Program-made: the position numbers and the translations under genes
The notes under the pieces: model-generated
Database searches by the model: none
What the model was told of the DNA's origin: nothing
Seen by the model: the letters and a program-made list of their open reading frames with translations, nothing else
Part shown: piece by piece, positions 1-8,483 of the stretch
Position numbering within the stretch: the first letter of the stretch is position 1
Layout: each line of letters begins with the position of its first letter
From: Isoptericola sp044389085
GTDB taxonomy: Bacteria; Actinomycetota; Actinomycetes; Actinomycetales; Cellulomonadaceae
Direction of reading: 5' to 3'
DNA length: 64,000 bases
NCBI RefSeq assembly: GCF_044389085.1
Contig: NZ_JBIRXP010000004.1
Span: forward strand, 372,001 to 436,000

Positions 1-428
1 TGTTCACCGCGCTTAAGCTGCTCGGCGCCGCCTACCTCGCGTACCTCGGCGTGCAGGCCATCCGGCACCGGCGCGAGGGGACCGACGTCGGGACGGACCC
101 GCGGGCGCGTCCCGCGTCGTCGTGGACGGTGCTGCGGCAGGGCTTCGTCGTCGGCGCGACGAACCCCAAGACGATCGTCTTCTTCGTCGCCGCGCTCCCC
201 CAGTTCGTCGACTTCCACGCCGGGGCGGTGCCGCTCCAGATGCTGGTGCTGGGGCTCGAGTTCACGCTGATCGCGCTGGTGCTCGACGGCACCTGGGCCG
301 TGCTCGCCGGGACGGCCCGCGCATGGTTCGCCCGGTCGCCGCGGCGCCTGGCGGCGATCCGCGGCACCGGCGGCGGGATGATGCTGGGCCTCGCCGGCGT
401 GCTGGCGCTCACGCCGGCGAAGGCCTGA
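1..428 (+). CDS. LysE/RhtB-family amino-acid exporter, C-terminal part (cut by window start)
   Basis: The reading frame is open from base 3 and ends in TGA, so only the last ~142 residues are visible and the true start lies outside the window. The visible part has the hallmarks of the LysE/RhtB family: a segment with FTALKLLGAAYLAYLG, a short charged linker, then GFVVGATNPKTIVFFVAALP, whose N-P-K motif is typical of these small transporters, followed by two more hydrophobic segments. Members export amino acids or related metabolites through the cytoplasmic membrane; the substrate cannot be told here. It ends eight bases before the convergent alcohol dehydrogenase. Confidence 0.85.
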   Translation, partial: FTALKLLGAAYLAYLGVQAIRHRREGTDVGTDPRARPASSWTVLRQGFVVGATNPKTIVFFVAALPQFVDFHAGAVPLQMLVLGLEFTLIALVLDGTWAVLAGTARAWFARSPRRLAAIRGTGGGMMLGLAGVLALTPAKA

Positions 429-435
429 GCCGGGC

Positions 436-1455
436 TCAGACGGTCAGCAGCACCTTCGTCGCCCGGCGCTCGTCCATCGCGGCGTACCCCTCGGCCGCCC
501 GCTCGAGGGGCAGCGTGAGGTCGAAGACCTGGCCCGGGTCGATCTCGCGGTCCCAGATGAGCCGCACCAGCTCGGGCAGGAAGCGCCGCACCGGGGCGGG
601 TCCGCCGTGCAGGTGGATGCCGGCCATGAACATGTCGTCTCCGGGCAGCGCGACGTCGTGGGAGACGCCGACGAAACCCATGTGGCCGCCGGGCCGGGTG
701 GAGTGCACCGCCTGCATCATCGACTCCTGCGTGCCGACGGCCTCGATCACGGAGTGCGCCCCGAGGCCCCCGGTCAGCTCCTTGATGCGGGCGACGCCCG
801 CGTCCCCCCGCTCCTCGACGATGTCGGTCGCGCCGAACCGGCGGGCCAACGCCTGGCGGTCGGCGTGCCGCGACATCGCGATGATGCGCTCGGCGCCGAG
901 CTGCTTCGCCGCGAGGACGCCGAGCAGTCCGACGGCACCGTCGCCCACCACGGCGACCGTCTTGCCGGGGCCCGCCTCGGCGGCCACGGCCGCGAACCAG
1001 CCGGTGCCCAGCACGTCGGAGGCGGCGAGCAGCGACGGCACGAGGTCGTCGTCGGGCATCCCGGGCGTGGCGACGAGCGTGCCGTCGGCCAGGGGGATGC
1101 GCGCCCGCTCCGACTGAGTGCCGAGGGTGCCCATGAGCACGCGGTGCACGCAGTAGGCCTGGTAGCCGGACTCGCAGATCTCGCAGGTGTTGTCCGACGC
1201 CCAGAACGACCCGACGACGAAGTCGCCGACCTTGACGGTCCGCACGTCGGCGCCGATCTCCTCGACGACGCCCACGTACTCGTGGCCCATCGGTGCGTCG
1301 TGCACGTCCTCGACGCCGCGGTAGGGCCACAGGTCGGACCCGCAGATGCAGGTGGCGGTGACCCGGATGATCGCGTCGGTGGGCTCGACGATCGTCGGGT
1401 CGTCGCGCTCCTCGACGCGCACGTCGCCGGGGGCGTGCAGGATGACTCCACGCAT
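436..1455 (-). CDS. Zinc-dependent alcohol dehydrogenase (MDR superfamily)
   Basis: 339 residues, the usual length for a medium-chain Zn-dependent alcohol dehydrogenase. The N-terminal GroES-like half has the catalytic-zinc motif CICGSD (residues ~37-42) and a GHEYVG stretch. The structural-zinc loop reads NTCEIC followed by a further Cys, so three cysteines are present and the first position of the usual four is Asp. The Rossmann half contains VAVVGDGAVGLLG. It should oxidise an alcohol or reduce an aldehyde with NAD(P); the substrate is unknown. The ATG at 1453-1455 is preceded by an ACGGAG ribosome site. The efflux gene lies 26 bp upstream on the same strand, so the two probably form an operon. 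Confidence 0.9.
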   Translation of the reverse strand: MRGVILHAPGDVRVEERDDPTIVEPTDAIIRVTATCICGSDLWPYRGVEDVHDAPMGHEYVGVVEEIGADVRTVKVGDFVVGSFWASDNTCEICESGYQAYCVHRVLMGTLGTQSERARIPLADGTLVATPGMPDDDLVPSLLAASDVLGTGWFAAVAAEAGPGKTVAVVGDGAVGLLGVLAAKQLGAERIIAMSRHADRQALARRFGATDIVEERGDAGVARIKELTGGLGAHSVIEAVGTQESMMQAVHSTRPGGHMGFVGVSHDVALPGDDMFMAGIHLHGGPAPVRRFLPELVRLIWDREIDPGQVFDLTLPLERAAEGYAAMDERRATKVLLTV

Positions 1456-1481
1456 GGTGGTGCTCCGTTCTCTCGGGTGAC

Positions 1482-2753
1482 TCAGGAGTGGATGGGGTCC
1501 GCGTCGAGGTCGATGACGTGGACGGGTGGGGCCGCGGCACGGGCGTGGGCGGCGAGGGCGAGGACGGCGGCCGCCGCGAGCGCGACGGCGACGACGGTGA
1601 CGAGGCCCAGCGGCAGGATCGTCGCCGCCCCGGCGAGGCCGACCAGCGGGGCGGCCACGCCGCCGAAGCCGAACCGGACCATGCCGAGCAGGGACGACGC
1701 CGTGCCGGCCAGGCGCGGGTAGCCGACGAGCGCGAGGGTCGTCGCGGGCGGGGAGGTGGTGGCCACCCCGGACGCCAGCGCCAGCAGCGACACGACGACG
1801 ACCCACAGCGGTGTCGTCGTCAGGCCGGACGCCAGCAGGCCCAGGGCGCCGACGCCCGCGAGGACGGTGCCGACCGCGAGGGTGCCGGGCACGCTCCAGC
1901 GCTCGGCGGCGCGGCCCGCGAGGAACCCGCAGGCCATGAAGCCGGCAGAGTTGAGGCCGAAGGCGAGCGCGTACCCCTGCGGGGACAGCCCGTAGACGCC
2001 CTGCAGCACGAAGGTGGCGCCCGACAGGTAGGCGAACAGGGCCGCGTACATGAACCCCTGGTGCAGGATCGCGCCGACGAAGGTCCGGTCGGACAGCAGC
2101 AGCCGGAAGTCGCGGCCGGTCTGGGCGAAGCCCCCGGCGGTGCGCCGTTCGACGGGCAGGGTCTCCGGGAAGGCCACGAGCGCCACGACGAGGATGACCG
2201 CCCCTGCGGCGGCGAGGAAGACGAACAGGCCCCGCCAGTCGGTGACGGTGTCCAGCTGCCCGCCCAGCAGCGGGCCGACGATCGCCGCGAGCCCGCCGAC
2301 CACCGTGAGGCGGCCGTAGAAACGGATCAGAGCGCCGCCGTCGTAGACGTCGCGGCCCGCGGCCTGCGCGATGACGATGCCGACGCCGCCGGCGAGACCC
2401 TGCACGAGGCGCGCGCCGATCAGCAGCTCCACGGTGGGGCTCAGCGCGCACAGCGCCGACGTCACGACGTAGGCGACGACGCCGACCAGCAGGACGCCGC
2501 GCCGCCCGTACCGGTCGGACAGCGGGCCCGCGACCAGCTGCCCGGCGGCGAGCCCCACGAGGCAGGCGGTCACGGTGAGCTGAGCGACCGACGTCGCCGC
2601 CCCGAGGTCCGCGGTCAGCGCGGGCAGCGCCGGCAGGTACAGGTCCATGGAGATGGGCCCGAACACGGTGAGCAGGAGCAGCAGCGCAGGATGCGTCCGG
2701 GCGAACCGGTGCTGCGGCGCGGTGGTGGTCGGGGCGGCGGCGGGCATGTCCAT
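1482..2753 (-). CDS. MFS multidrug efflux transporter, Bcr/CflA type
   Basis: 423 residues with about twelve hydrophobic segments. The first segment reads GPISMDLYLPALPALTADL, a signature of the Bcr/CflA drug:proton antiporters, followed by the MFS loop motif GPLSDRYGRRGVLL. It should export a toxic small molecule across the cytoplasmic membrane using the proton gradient. It is followed in the same direction by the alcohol dehydrogenase and is divergent from the XRE regulator 106 bp away, which is the obvious candidate regulator. The C-terminus is Ala-rich and short. Confidence 0.9.
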   Translation of the reverse strand: MDMPAAAPTTTAPQHRFARTHPALLLLLTVFGPISMDLYLPALPALTADLGAATSVAQLTVTACLVGLAAGQLVAGPLSDRYGRRGVLLVGVVAYVVTSALCALSPTVELLIGARLVQGLAGGVGIVIAQAAGRDVYDGGALIRFYGRLTVVGGLAAIVGPLLGGQLDTVTDWRGLFVFLAAAGAVILVVALVAFPETLPVERRTAGGFAQTGRDFRLLLSDRTFVGAILHQGFMYAALFAYLSGATFVLQGVYGLSPQGYALAFGLNSAGFMACGFLAGRAAERWSVPGTLAVGTVLAGVGALGLLASGLTTTPLWVVVVSLLALASGVATTSPPATTLALVGYPRLAGTASSLLGMVRFGFGGVAAPLVGLAGAATILPLGLVTVVAVALAAAAVLALAAHARAAAPPVHVIDLDADPIHS

Positions 2754-2847
2754 CAGCGTGCGTCGTCCGGGGACGGCGCGGGAGTCACTGGCGTGCCGTG
2801 TACCGACAGGGCACCCCTCGGCCGAGCCGGGCCGGCCCGACCGTGCC

Positions 2848-2860
2848 TAGCCTGGCGGCA
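2848..2860 (+). promoter_or_regulatory. Candidate -10 element of a leaderless transcript
   Basis: TAGCCT at 2848-2853 fits the actinobacterial -10 pattern TANNNT and sits six bases before the ATG of the XRE regulator. No Shine-Dalgarno sequence precedes that ATG, so transcription probably starts at the start codon itself. Confidence 0.5.
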
Positions 2861-3756
2861 TGGACAACCGGGCCGAGGTGCGCGAGTTCCTCATGTCGCG
2901 CCGCGCCAAGCTCACGCCCGACGCGGCGGGGCTGCCCGCCGGGTCGCACCGGCGCGTCCCGGGCCTGCGCCGTAGCGAGGTCGCGATGCTGGCCGGGGTG
3001 AGCGTGGAGTACTACGCGAAGCTGGAGAGGGGCGCCATCGCCGGCGCGAGCGCGTCGGTGCTCGACGCGGTCTCCCGCGCCCTGCGGCTGAACGACGCCG
3101 AGCGAGCGCACCTGCTCGACCTCGCGCGTGCTGCCGACGGCATCCCGACGTCGGGGCGGTCGAGGGGCCGGGTGTCCAGACCGGGCCCGCCAAGACCGAG
3201 CCTGCAGTGGGCCCTGGAGGCGATCACCGACGCGATCGCCTTCGTGCGCGACCCTCGGCAGAACCTGCTCGCGACCAACGACCTGGGCCGCGCGTTCTAC
3301 GCGCCGGTGATCGGCGACGGCGGCCGCACGCCCAACCTGGCGCGCTTCCAGTTCCTCGACCCGGCGGCCCGCGACTTCTACCCCGAGTGGGACGTCATGG
3401 CCGAGATGTGCGTGGCGGTGATGCGCGCCGAGGCCGGGCGGAACCCGCACGACACGGCGTTCCAGGACCTCGTCGGCGAGCTCTCCACCCGCAGCGAGAC
3501 CTTTCGTACACTGTGGGCCGCCCACGATGTACGCATCCACGGCGCGGGCACGAAGCGGTTCCGCCACCCCGCGGTCGGCGACCTCACGCTCGCCTACGAG
3601 GAGCTCGCCGTCACCGCGGAGCCCGGTCAGGTGCTGCTCGTGTACACGGCCGAGCCGGGTTCGCCGTCGGCCGAGCGCCTGCGGCTCCTCGCGTCGTGGG
3701 GCGCCGGCCACCAGGCTCTCGACCCCGCCGAGGGGATCGCCGCGCCACTCGCCTGA
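2860..3756 (+). CDS. XRE-family transcriptional regulator with MmyB-like ligand domain
   Basis: 298 residues. Residues ~5-75 form an XRE helix-turn-helix, with the recognisable RRVPGLRRSEVAMLAGVSVEYYAKLERG block of the MmyB-like regulators (quoted here only by its ends: RRVPGLRR and YYAKLERG). The remaining ~200 residues match the MmyB-like ligand-binding domain, with the typical RDPRQNLLATN and later RHPAVGDLTLAYEEL segments. Such proteins usually repress a divergent oxidoreductase or efflux gene, which fits the Bcr/CflA-alcohol dehydrogenase pair next door. That target assignment is an inference from position. Confidence 0.9.
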   Translation: MDNRAEVREFLMSRRAKLTPDAAGLPAGSHRRVPGLRRSEVAMLAGVSVEYYAKLERGAIAGASASVLDAVSRALRLNDAERAHLLDLARAADGIPTSGRSRGRVSRPGPPRPSLQWALEAITDAIAFVRDPRQNLLATNDLGRAFYAPVIGDGGRTPNLARFQFLDPAARDFYPEWDVMAEMCVAVMRAEAGRNPHDTAFQDLVGELSTRSETFRTLWAAHDVRIHGAGTKRFRHPAVGDLTLAYEELAVTAEPGQVLLVYTAEPGSPSAERLRLLASWGAGHQALDPAEGIAAPLA

Positions 3757-3812
3757 CGCACTCGCCCGCCCCTGGCAGGATGGCCGTCACTCCCCACGAA
3801 GGACGGACATCC

Positions 3813-4592
3813 ATGGCCTACTTCCGCCGCACCGGCGCGACGACGTTCCAGCCCACCGAGCATGTCGGCGGGGCGTGGAAGACCGACGAGCAGCACGTGG
3901 CCCCGACGCTCGGGCTGCTCACCCACCTGGTGGAGGCGGACCGGGAGAAGCGGGGCCGCGACGACCTGGCCACCACCCGGCTGACGTTCGACATCTGGGG
4001 CCCGTACCGCCTGGAGGAGATGACCACCGACGTCCGCGTGCTGCGGCCGGGGCGCGGCGTCGAGCTGGTCGCGGCGTCCGTGGCCTGCGCCGGACGCACC
4101 GTGGTGACCCTGCGTGCCTGGCTCACCGCCGTCGGCGAGACGAGCCCGCTCGCGGGAGGCGCCCCCGCGGCGCTGCCCGGACCCGACGCGACCCCCGTCT
4201 GGGACCCCGCGGCGGACTGGCCGGGCGGGTTCGTCGAGTCGATCGAGGTGCGCCGCACCCTCGAGGCGCCGGGCCGCGGGCAGGTCTGGGTACGCACGGG
4301 GCACGCTCTGGTCGAGGACGAGGACGTGAGCTCCCTCGCCCGCACCGTCGGGCTGCTCGACCTCGCGAACGGGATGACGGTGCGGGCCGACCCGCGTCGC
4401 GTCGCGTTCCCCAACGTGGACCTGTCGGCGCACCTGCACCGCGCACCCGAGGGTGAGTGGCTGGGCCTCGACACGACCGTCGTCTTCGGCGCTGCCGGCA
4501 CCGGCCTCACGTCCAGCGTGCTGCACGACGAGCACGGCGCGTTCGGGGCGCTCGCGCAGGGGCTGGTGGTCCGCGCCCTCGACGCGCCGTGA
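3813..4592 (+). CDS. Thioesterase-family protein (double hotdog, TesB-like)
   Basis: 259 residues from the ATG at 3813, preceded by ACGAAGGACGG as ribosome site. The N-terminal half (FQPTEHVGGAW, then LTFDIWGPYRLEEM) and the C-terminal half (VAFPNVDLSAHLHR, GEWLGLDTTVVFG) resemble the two hotdog repeats of acyl-CoA thioesterase-like proteins in Actinobacteria. A role in hydrolysing an acyl-CoA is inferred from the family; the substrate is unknown. Its TGA overlaps the GTG start of the next gene, so the two are translationally coupled. Confidence 0.75.
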   Translation: MAYFRRTGATTFQPTEHVGGAWKTDEQHVAPTLGLLTHLVEADREKRGRDDLATTRLTFDIWGPYRLEEMTTDVRVLRPGRGVELVAASVACAGRTVVTLRAWLTAVGETSPLAGGAPAALPGPDATPVWDPAADWPGGFVESIEVRRTLEAPGRGQVWVRTGHALVEDEDVSSLARTVGLLDLANGMTVRADPRRVAFPNVDLSAHLHRAPEGEWLGLDTTVVFGAAGTGLTSSVLHDEHGAFGALAQGLVVRALDAP

Positions 4593-5263
4593 GCCCCGAC
4601 GTCCTGCGGGCGCGAGTGGCGGACGCCTACGACCGTCTCGGCCTGCCGTCCTGGCCCCCTCCTCGGCCCGAGGGCGTCGAGCCGCGCGACGAGGAGTACT
4701 CGCGGGTCTCCGACCTGCACAAGTACCGGGTGGTGCACGGTCGCGCCCACGCCTGGACCGAGGTGCTCGGCGCCCTCCCGGGCGTCGTCGTCGAGCGCCT
4801 CGGGCCTGTCACGGCCGACCGGCACGCGTTCGCCCGCGGCGTGCGCATCGTCTCCCCCGTGCCGGGCACGCTGCCGCTCGTCCTGCTGGAGCGGGACGCC
4901 GGCCCGACGGAGCACGGCGACGCCGTCGATCTTCTGCAGGTGGCGCTCCAGGACGCCTCCCATCCCCTCGACCACGGGCACCCCGACTGCGGGTGCGACG
5001 CCTGCGACTTCGGCTCTCAGGGTCTGCTCGAGAACATCGACGACCAGGTCCTCAGCGTGGTCGCCGGGCCGTTCGTCCTGCTGGAGGGCAAGGGCTGGAA
5101 GGCCACCTGGTACCCCGACGGCGGCAGCATGGAGGGGGACACGGGAGCGCCGTCGGACTTCAGCGCCGTGATGCGAGCGTGCCGCGCGCTCGCCGACGGC
5201 GGCGCCCCGCGTCTCCCCCGGTCGTCCACCGCGCTCGTCGGCCGCTCGTGGCTGGACGACTGA
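4589..5263 (+). CDS. DUF6226-like hypothetical protein
   Basis: 224 residues from a GTG that overlaps the preceding stop (GTGA). No enzyme motif is recognised. The most distinctive feature is a Cys-rich segment, HPDCGCDACDFGS, near residues 130-142, followed by a conserved-looking GKGWKATWYPDG segment. It looks like the actinobacterial DUF6226 family, but that assignment is from memory of the Cys motif. It is soluble, with no signal peptide. The coupling to the thioesterase suggests a shared function that cannot be named. Confidence 0.65.
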   Translation: MSPDVLRARVADAYDRLGLPSWPPPRPEGVEPRDEEYSRVSDLHKYRVVHGRAHAWTEVLGALPGVVVERLGPVTADRHAFARGVRIVSPVPGTLPLVLLERDAGPTEHGDAVDLLQVALQDASHPLDHGHPDCGCDACDFGSQGLLENIDDQVLSVVAGPFVLLEGKGWKATWYPDGGSMEGDTGAPSDFSAVMRACRALADGGAPRLPRSSTALVGRSWLDD

Positions 5264-5310
5264 CGGGCCGGCGCGTCACCACCGCGGGTCGACGGCGCCA
5301 TCGGGGCAGG

Positions 5311-5336
5311 TGACGGGCGAGCTTCCCGCCCGGTCA
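5311..5336. terminator. Hairpin between convergent genes
   Basis: TGACGGGCG and CGCCCGGTCA pair around a short loop with one bulged base. It lies between the convergent DUF6226-like and DUF5808-like genes and overlaps the stop codon of the latter, so it could terminate both. There is no T-run, as is common in high-GC actinobacteria. Confidence 0.45.
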
Positions 5337-5678
5337 GGCCGGGGCGTCCTCGCGGGCGTCGTCGACCTTGCGCCGCACGAGCGCGACGATGCGACCGAGA
5401 TTGAGCGTCCACCCCACACCGAACACGTGCGGGCTCAGGATGTGCCCGCCCTCCGGGTCCCAGACCCGCTCACGGACGCGCTCGACGGTGGGGACGCGGA
5501 ACTCGTAGGGCACGAACCCGGCGACGGTGCCGTGCCAGGTGCGGTCCTCCTTGTCCTTCTGCAGCTCCTTCGTGACGGCCGCGACGACCAGGCCGACCAT
5601 GACGAGCTGGAACAGCCCCGGCCCCCGCTTCCGGCCGCGGCCCGGCTTCCCGTGCTCGATCTCCTGCTTGGTGCCCAT
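5334..5678 (-). CDS. DUF5808-domain small membrane protein
   Basis: 114 residues from the ATG at 5676-5678, chosen because GCGGAGG lies five bases upstream. A start 39 bases further out has no ribosome site. There is one hydrophobic segment (LFQLVMVGLVVAAV) after a basic N-terminus. The C-terminal part, with DPEGGHILSPHVFGVGWTLN, matches the DUF5808 pattern. Function is unknown. It is convergent with the DUF6226-like gene. Confidence 0.7.
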   Translation of the reverse strand: MGTKQEIEHGKPGRGRKRGPGLFQLVMVGLVVAAVTKELQKDKEDRTWHGTVAGFVPYEFRVPTVERVRERVWDPEGGHILSPHVFGVGWTLNLGRIVALVRRKVDDAREDAPA

Positions 5679-5760
5679 GTCGGCCTCCGCTCGTCGTATG
5701 CCGGTGTCCTTACCCATCGTGCACCAGGCCGCCGTCGCAGGTCGGGCGGGCCGGCAGGGA

Positions 5761-6969
5761 TCAGCGGGGCGGCCGGGCCACCAGGACGGCGACGGCCGCC
5801 ACGACGCACGCCACCGCGGTCGTGAGCAGCCCCACGGAGAACGACGTGCCCGCGGCGATGAAGCCGACGACGAGGGACCCCAGCCCGGTGCCCGCGTCGA
5901 ACCCGATGTTCCACACGGCGCTGGCGGTGCTGTGCTGCCGTGCGGGCACGGCCGCGAACGCGGCGACGAGCGTGAGGTTCTGGAGGCTGCCGTAGGAGAC
6001 GCCGACCATCGTCATCCCCAGCACCAGCAGCACCGACCGGGGTCCGCCGTCGGCGATCGCCCCCGCGCACACCGCCAGGCCGGCGGCGCAGAACGCGAGC
6101 AGCGGCGCGAGGAAGACGCGCGGCCCGAACCGGTCGGCGAGGCCGCCCACGCCCCAGCGCGCCAGCGCGGTCGCGGCGGTGAACCCGAACAGCCCCGCGA
6201 CGGCGGCACCGGCTCCCCCGGCGAACTGCGGCGCGAACGTCAGCAGCGCGCCCCCCGGCGTCGTCACGGCCAGCAGCACGAGCGATGGCATCACCAGCGC
6301 GAGCAGGACGCGCCCGCGCCCCGGACCGTCGGCGTCGGCGCCCTGTCCGGACCGGGCGCCGTCCGACCGGGTCTGCGCGTCCAGGGCATCCAGCCGGCGT
6401 CCGAGCAGCGCGGCGAACGGCGCCGCCAGCACGGGCAGCGCACCGAGCGCGAAGACGACGCGGAAGTCGAGCGCCTCGGCGATCCACGCGGCGCTGGGGA
6501 CGAGCACGAGCTGCGGGAACGCGATCGACAGCCCGTACAGCCCGATCGCGCGACCGTGCCGCGGACCGTCCACCAGGGCGGCGACGGCGCTGGACCCGCA
6601 CACGGTCAGCACGGCGAACCCCATGCCGCGCACCGCCGAGAGCGCGAGGAGCCAGCCGAGCTGGTCCGACACCATGAACAGGAGCGAGGGTGCGCCGAGC
6701 AGCACCACGCCCACGGTCATCGTGAGCCGCCAGCCCACCCGGCGCAGCAGCCACGGCACCGTGGTCTGCGCGAGCACGGTGGCGAGCATGAGGACCGCGT
6801 TGACGAGCCCGGCGCCGCCCTCGCTCGCCCCACCCTGCACGGCCCACAGCGGCGCGGCCGGCAGCAGCAGCGCGTACCCCGAGAAGCCCAGCGCCGACAT
6901 CGCCAGCAGCGGCCGGAACCCCGGCACGCGCGCGACGTTCGACGAGGGCTGTGGGGCAGGGCGACGCAT
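5761..6969 (-). CDS. MFS transporter
   Basis: 402 residues with about twelve hydrophobic segments in the MFS arrangement, including GFRPLLAMSALGFSGYALLL at the start and RVGWRLT in the first cytoplasmic loop. The substrate cannot be inferred. There is no Shine-Dalgarno site: TAGGTT (minus strand of 6976-6981) ends six bases before the ATG, so the mRNA is probably leaderless. It stands alone between the DUF5808-like gene and the terminator of the sugar-uptake operon. Confidence 0.85.
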   Translation of the reverse strand: MRRPAPQPSSNVARVPGFRPLLAMSALGFSGYALLLPAAPLWAVQGGASEGGAGLVNAVLMLATVLAQTTVPWLLRRVGWRLTMTVGVVLLGAPSLLFMVSDQLGWLLALSAVRGMGFAVLTVCGSSAVAALVDGPRHGRAIGLYGLSIAFPQLVLVPSAAWIAEALDFRVVFALGALPVLAAPFAALLGRRLDALDAQTRSDGARSGQGADADGPGRGRVLLALVMPSLVLLAVTTPGGALLTFAPQFAGGAGAAVAGLFGFTAATALARWGVGGLADRFGPRVFLAPLLAFCAAGLAVCAGAIADGGPRSVLLVLGMTMVGVSYGSLQNLTLVAAFAAVPARQHSTASAVWNIGFDAGTGLGSLVVGFIAAGTSFSVGLLTTAVACVVAAVAVLVARPPR

Positions 6970-7075
6970 CGGGCGAACCTATCGCGCCCGGACCGCGGCA
7001 CGACCTCCCTCCTCGCCGGCCCAACCGACGGGCCGCGGGTGGCGAGGCGGAACCCGACGGTGCGGTCACGGCGGG

Positions 7076-7109
7076 GGGCGGGGCAGCCGTCCGTCACGGT
7101 GCCCCGCCC
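7076..7109 (-). terminator. Terminator of the sugar-uptake operon
   Basis: A perfect ten-base stem (GGGCGGGGCA with TGCCCCGCCC) with an additional inner CCGT/ACGG pairing lies directly behind the stop codon of the binding-protein gene. There is no T-run. Confidence 0.65.
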
Positions 7110-7116
7110 TGCCCGG

Positions 7117-8472
7117 TCACCTCAGGAGGCCGTTGATCCGGTCGTTCACCTCCGTGAGCGTGGAGACGTCCCGGTCACCGATGTAGATCTCGTCCATGAT
7201 CGGCGTCATCATCGAGTCGATCGCGCCGAACTGCTCGGTCACCGGGAAGAAGAGCGTCTGCTTCTTCTCCACCATGTCCGTGAAGACGGAGACGTCGAGA
7301 CCACGGTCGCGGAACGCCTCGACCGCCGCCTCGGTGCCCGCGGGGCGGGCCGGGAACACGACTGCGGCGTCGCCCACGATCCGTTGGCAGTCGTCCGACC
7401 CGAGGAACTCCACCCACCGAGCGGCTTCCTCGGGGTCCGGGGTCTGGGCGCTGATCGAGTCGGCGAGGCCGTTGTACATCGACACCGGGTGACCGACGGG
7501 GCCGCTCGGCGGTGGCGCGATGCCCAGGTCCACGCCTTCCAGGTTGGCGTAGGTACCGAGCATCCAGGAGCCGTTCGCCGAGAGCGCCGCCCGACCCGAG
7601 CCGATCGCCTGCTGCGGGTTGGGCTCGGTGCCGACCTCCTCGTACGGGGCCATGTAGCCCTTGTCGACGAGGCCGAACAACCACTCGAGCGACTTCTGCA
7701 CGCGCGGGTCGTCGAAGTGGTACTCGGTGCCCCACACGTCCTTGTCGGTGAACGTCCAGCCGGTCGTGCCCGCGAGCCAGGACCACGTCGTCTGACCGGC
7801 CGTGCCGCCCGATCCGTTCGAGGCGAGCCCGTACACGGCGACGTTCTCGGGGTCGAACCCCTCCTCGTCACCGCGCACCCCGTTCTCGTCCACGGTGAGG
7901 TGCGCGATCGCCTTCTCGAAGCTGCCGCCGTCGTCCGGGTTCCAGTCGAGGTCCGCGAGGTCCTCAGGGCTCATCCCCGCCTCGGCGACCACGTTCTCGT
8001 CGTAGAACAGCGCGACCGTGTCGAAGTCCTTCGGCATCCCGTACTGGCTGCCGTCCTGGCCCACCCACAGGTCCGCGAGGCCCTCCTGGAAACCGCCGTA
8101 GTCGACGCCGGCCGTCGCGTCGAGGTCGTTCAGGTCCAGCAGCAGCCCTCGCTGGGCGAACCCGGGGTACTGGGTGAGGTGGTCGGTGAACACGTCCGGA
8201 CCGGCGCCCGCGACGAACCCCGCGGTGAGCTTGCGCCAGTAGTCGTTCCAGCCGTACTGGCTGATCCGCACCTGCAGGTCGGGGTTCTGCCGTTCGAACT
8301 CTTCCGCGCACGCCTGGTAGGCGGGCAGCTGGTTGGCGTCCCAGAGCCAGTAGTCCACGACGACGGAGTCCGCGGCAGCGGCACTGCCCGGACCGGCACA
8401 CCCGGAAAGGGCGAGGGTGCCGGCGGCGAGGGCCGCGGCCAGGGACGCGGTGGTACGACGTGCGTGCTGCAC
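7117..8472 (-). CDS. Sugar ABC transporter substrate-binding lipoprotein
   Basis: 451 residues from a GTG at 8470-8472, with GTGAGGAGG as ribosome site. The N-terminus is a lipoprotein signal: basic residues, a hydrophobic stretch and the lipobox LSGC, so the mature protein should be anchored outside the membrane through Cys. The body has family 1 (sugar) binding-protein features: VVDYWLWDAN, FERQNPDLQVRISQY, GAGPDVFTDH and later YGMPKDFDTVALFYDENV. It should capture an oligosaccharide or sugar for the two permeases encoded immediately upstream (11-bp gap). No ATPase gene is nearby. Confidence 0.92.
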   Translation of the reverse strand: MQHARRTTASLAAALAAGTLALSGCAGPGSAAAADSVVVDYWLWDANQLPAYQACAEEFERQNPDLQVRISQYGWNDYWRKLTAGFVAGAGPDVFTDHLTQYPGFAQRGLLLDLNDLDATAGVDYGGFQEGLADLWVGQDGSQYGMPKDFDTVALFYDENVVAEAGMSPEDLADLDWNPDDGGSFEKAIAHLTVDENGVRGDEEGFDPENVAVYGLASNGSGGTAGQTTWSWLAGTTGWTFTDKDVWGTEYHFDDPRVQKSLEWLFGLVDKGYMAPYEEVGTEPNPQQAIGSGRAALSANGSWMLGTYANLEGVDLGIAPPPSGPVGHPVSMYNGLADSISAQTPDPEEAARWVEFLGSDDCQRIVGDAAVVFPARPAGTEAAVEAFRDRGLDVSVFTDMVEKKQTLFFPVTEQFGAIDSMMTPIMDEIYIGDRDVSTLTEVNDRINGLLR

Positions 8473-8483
8473 GGTGGGCCTCC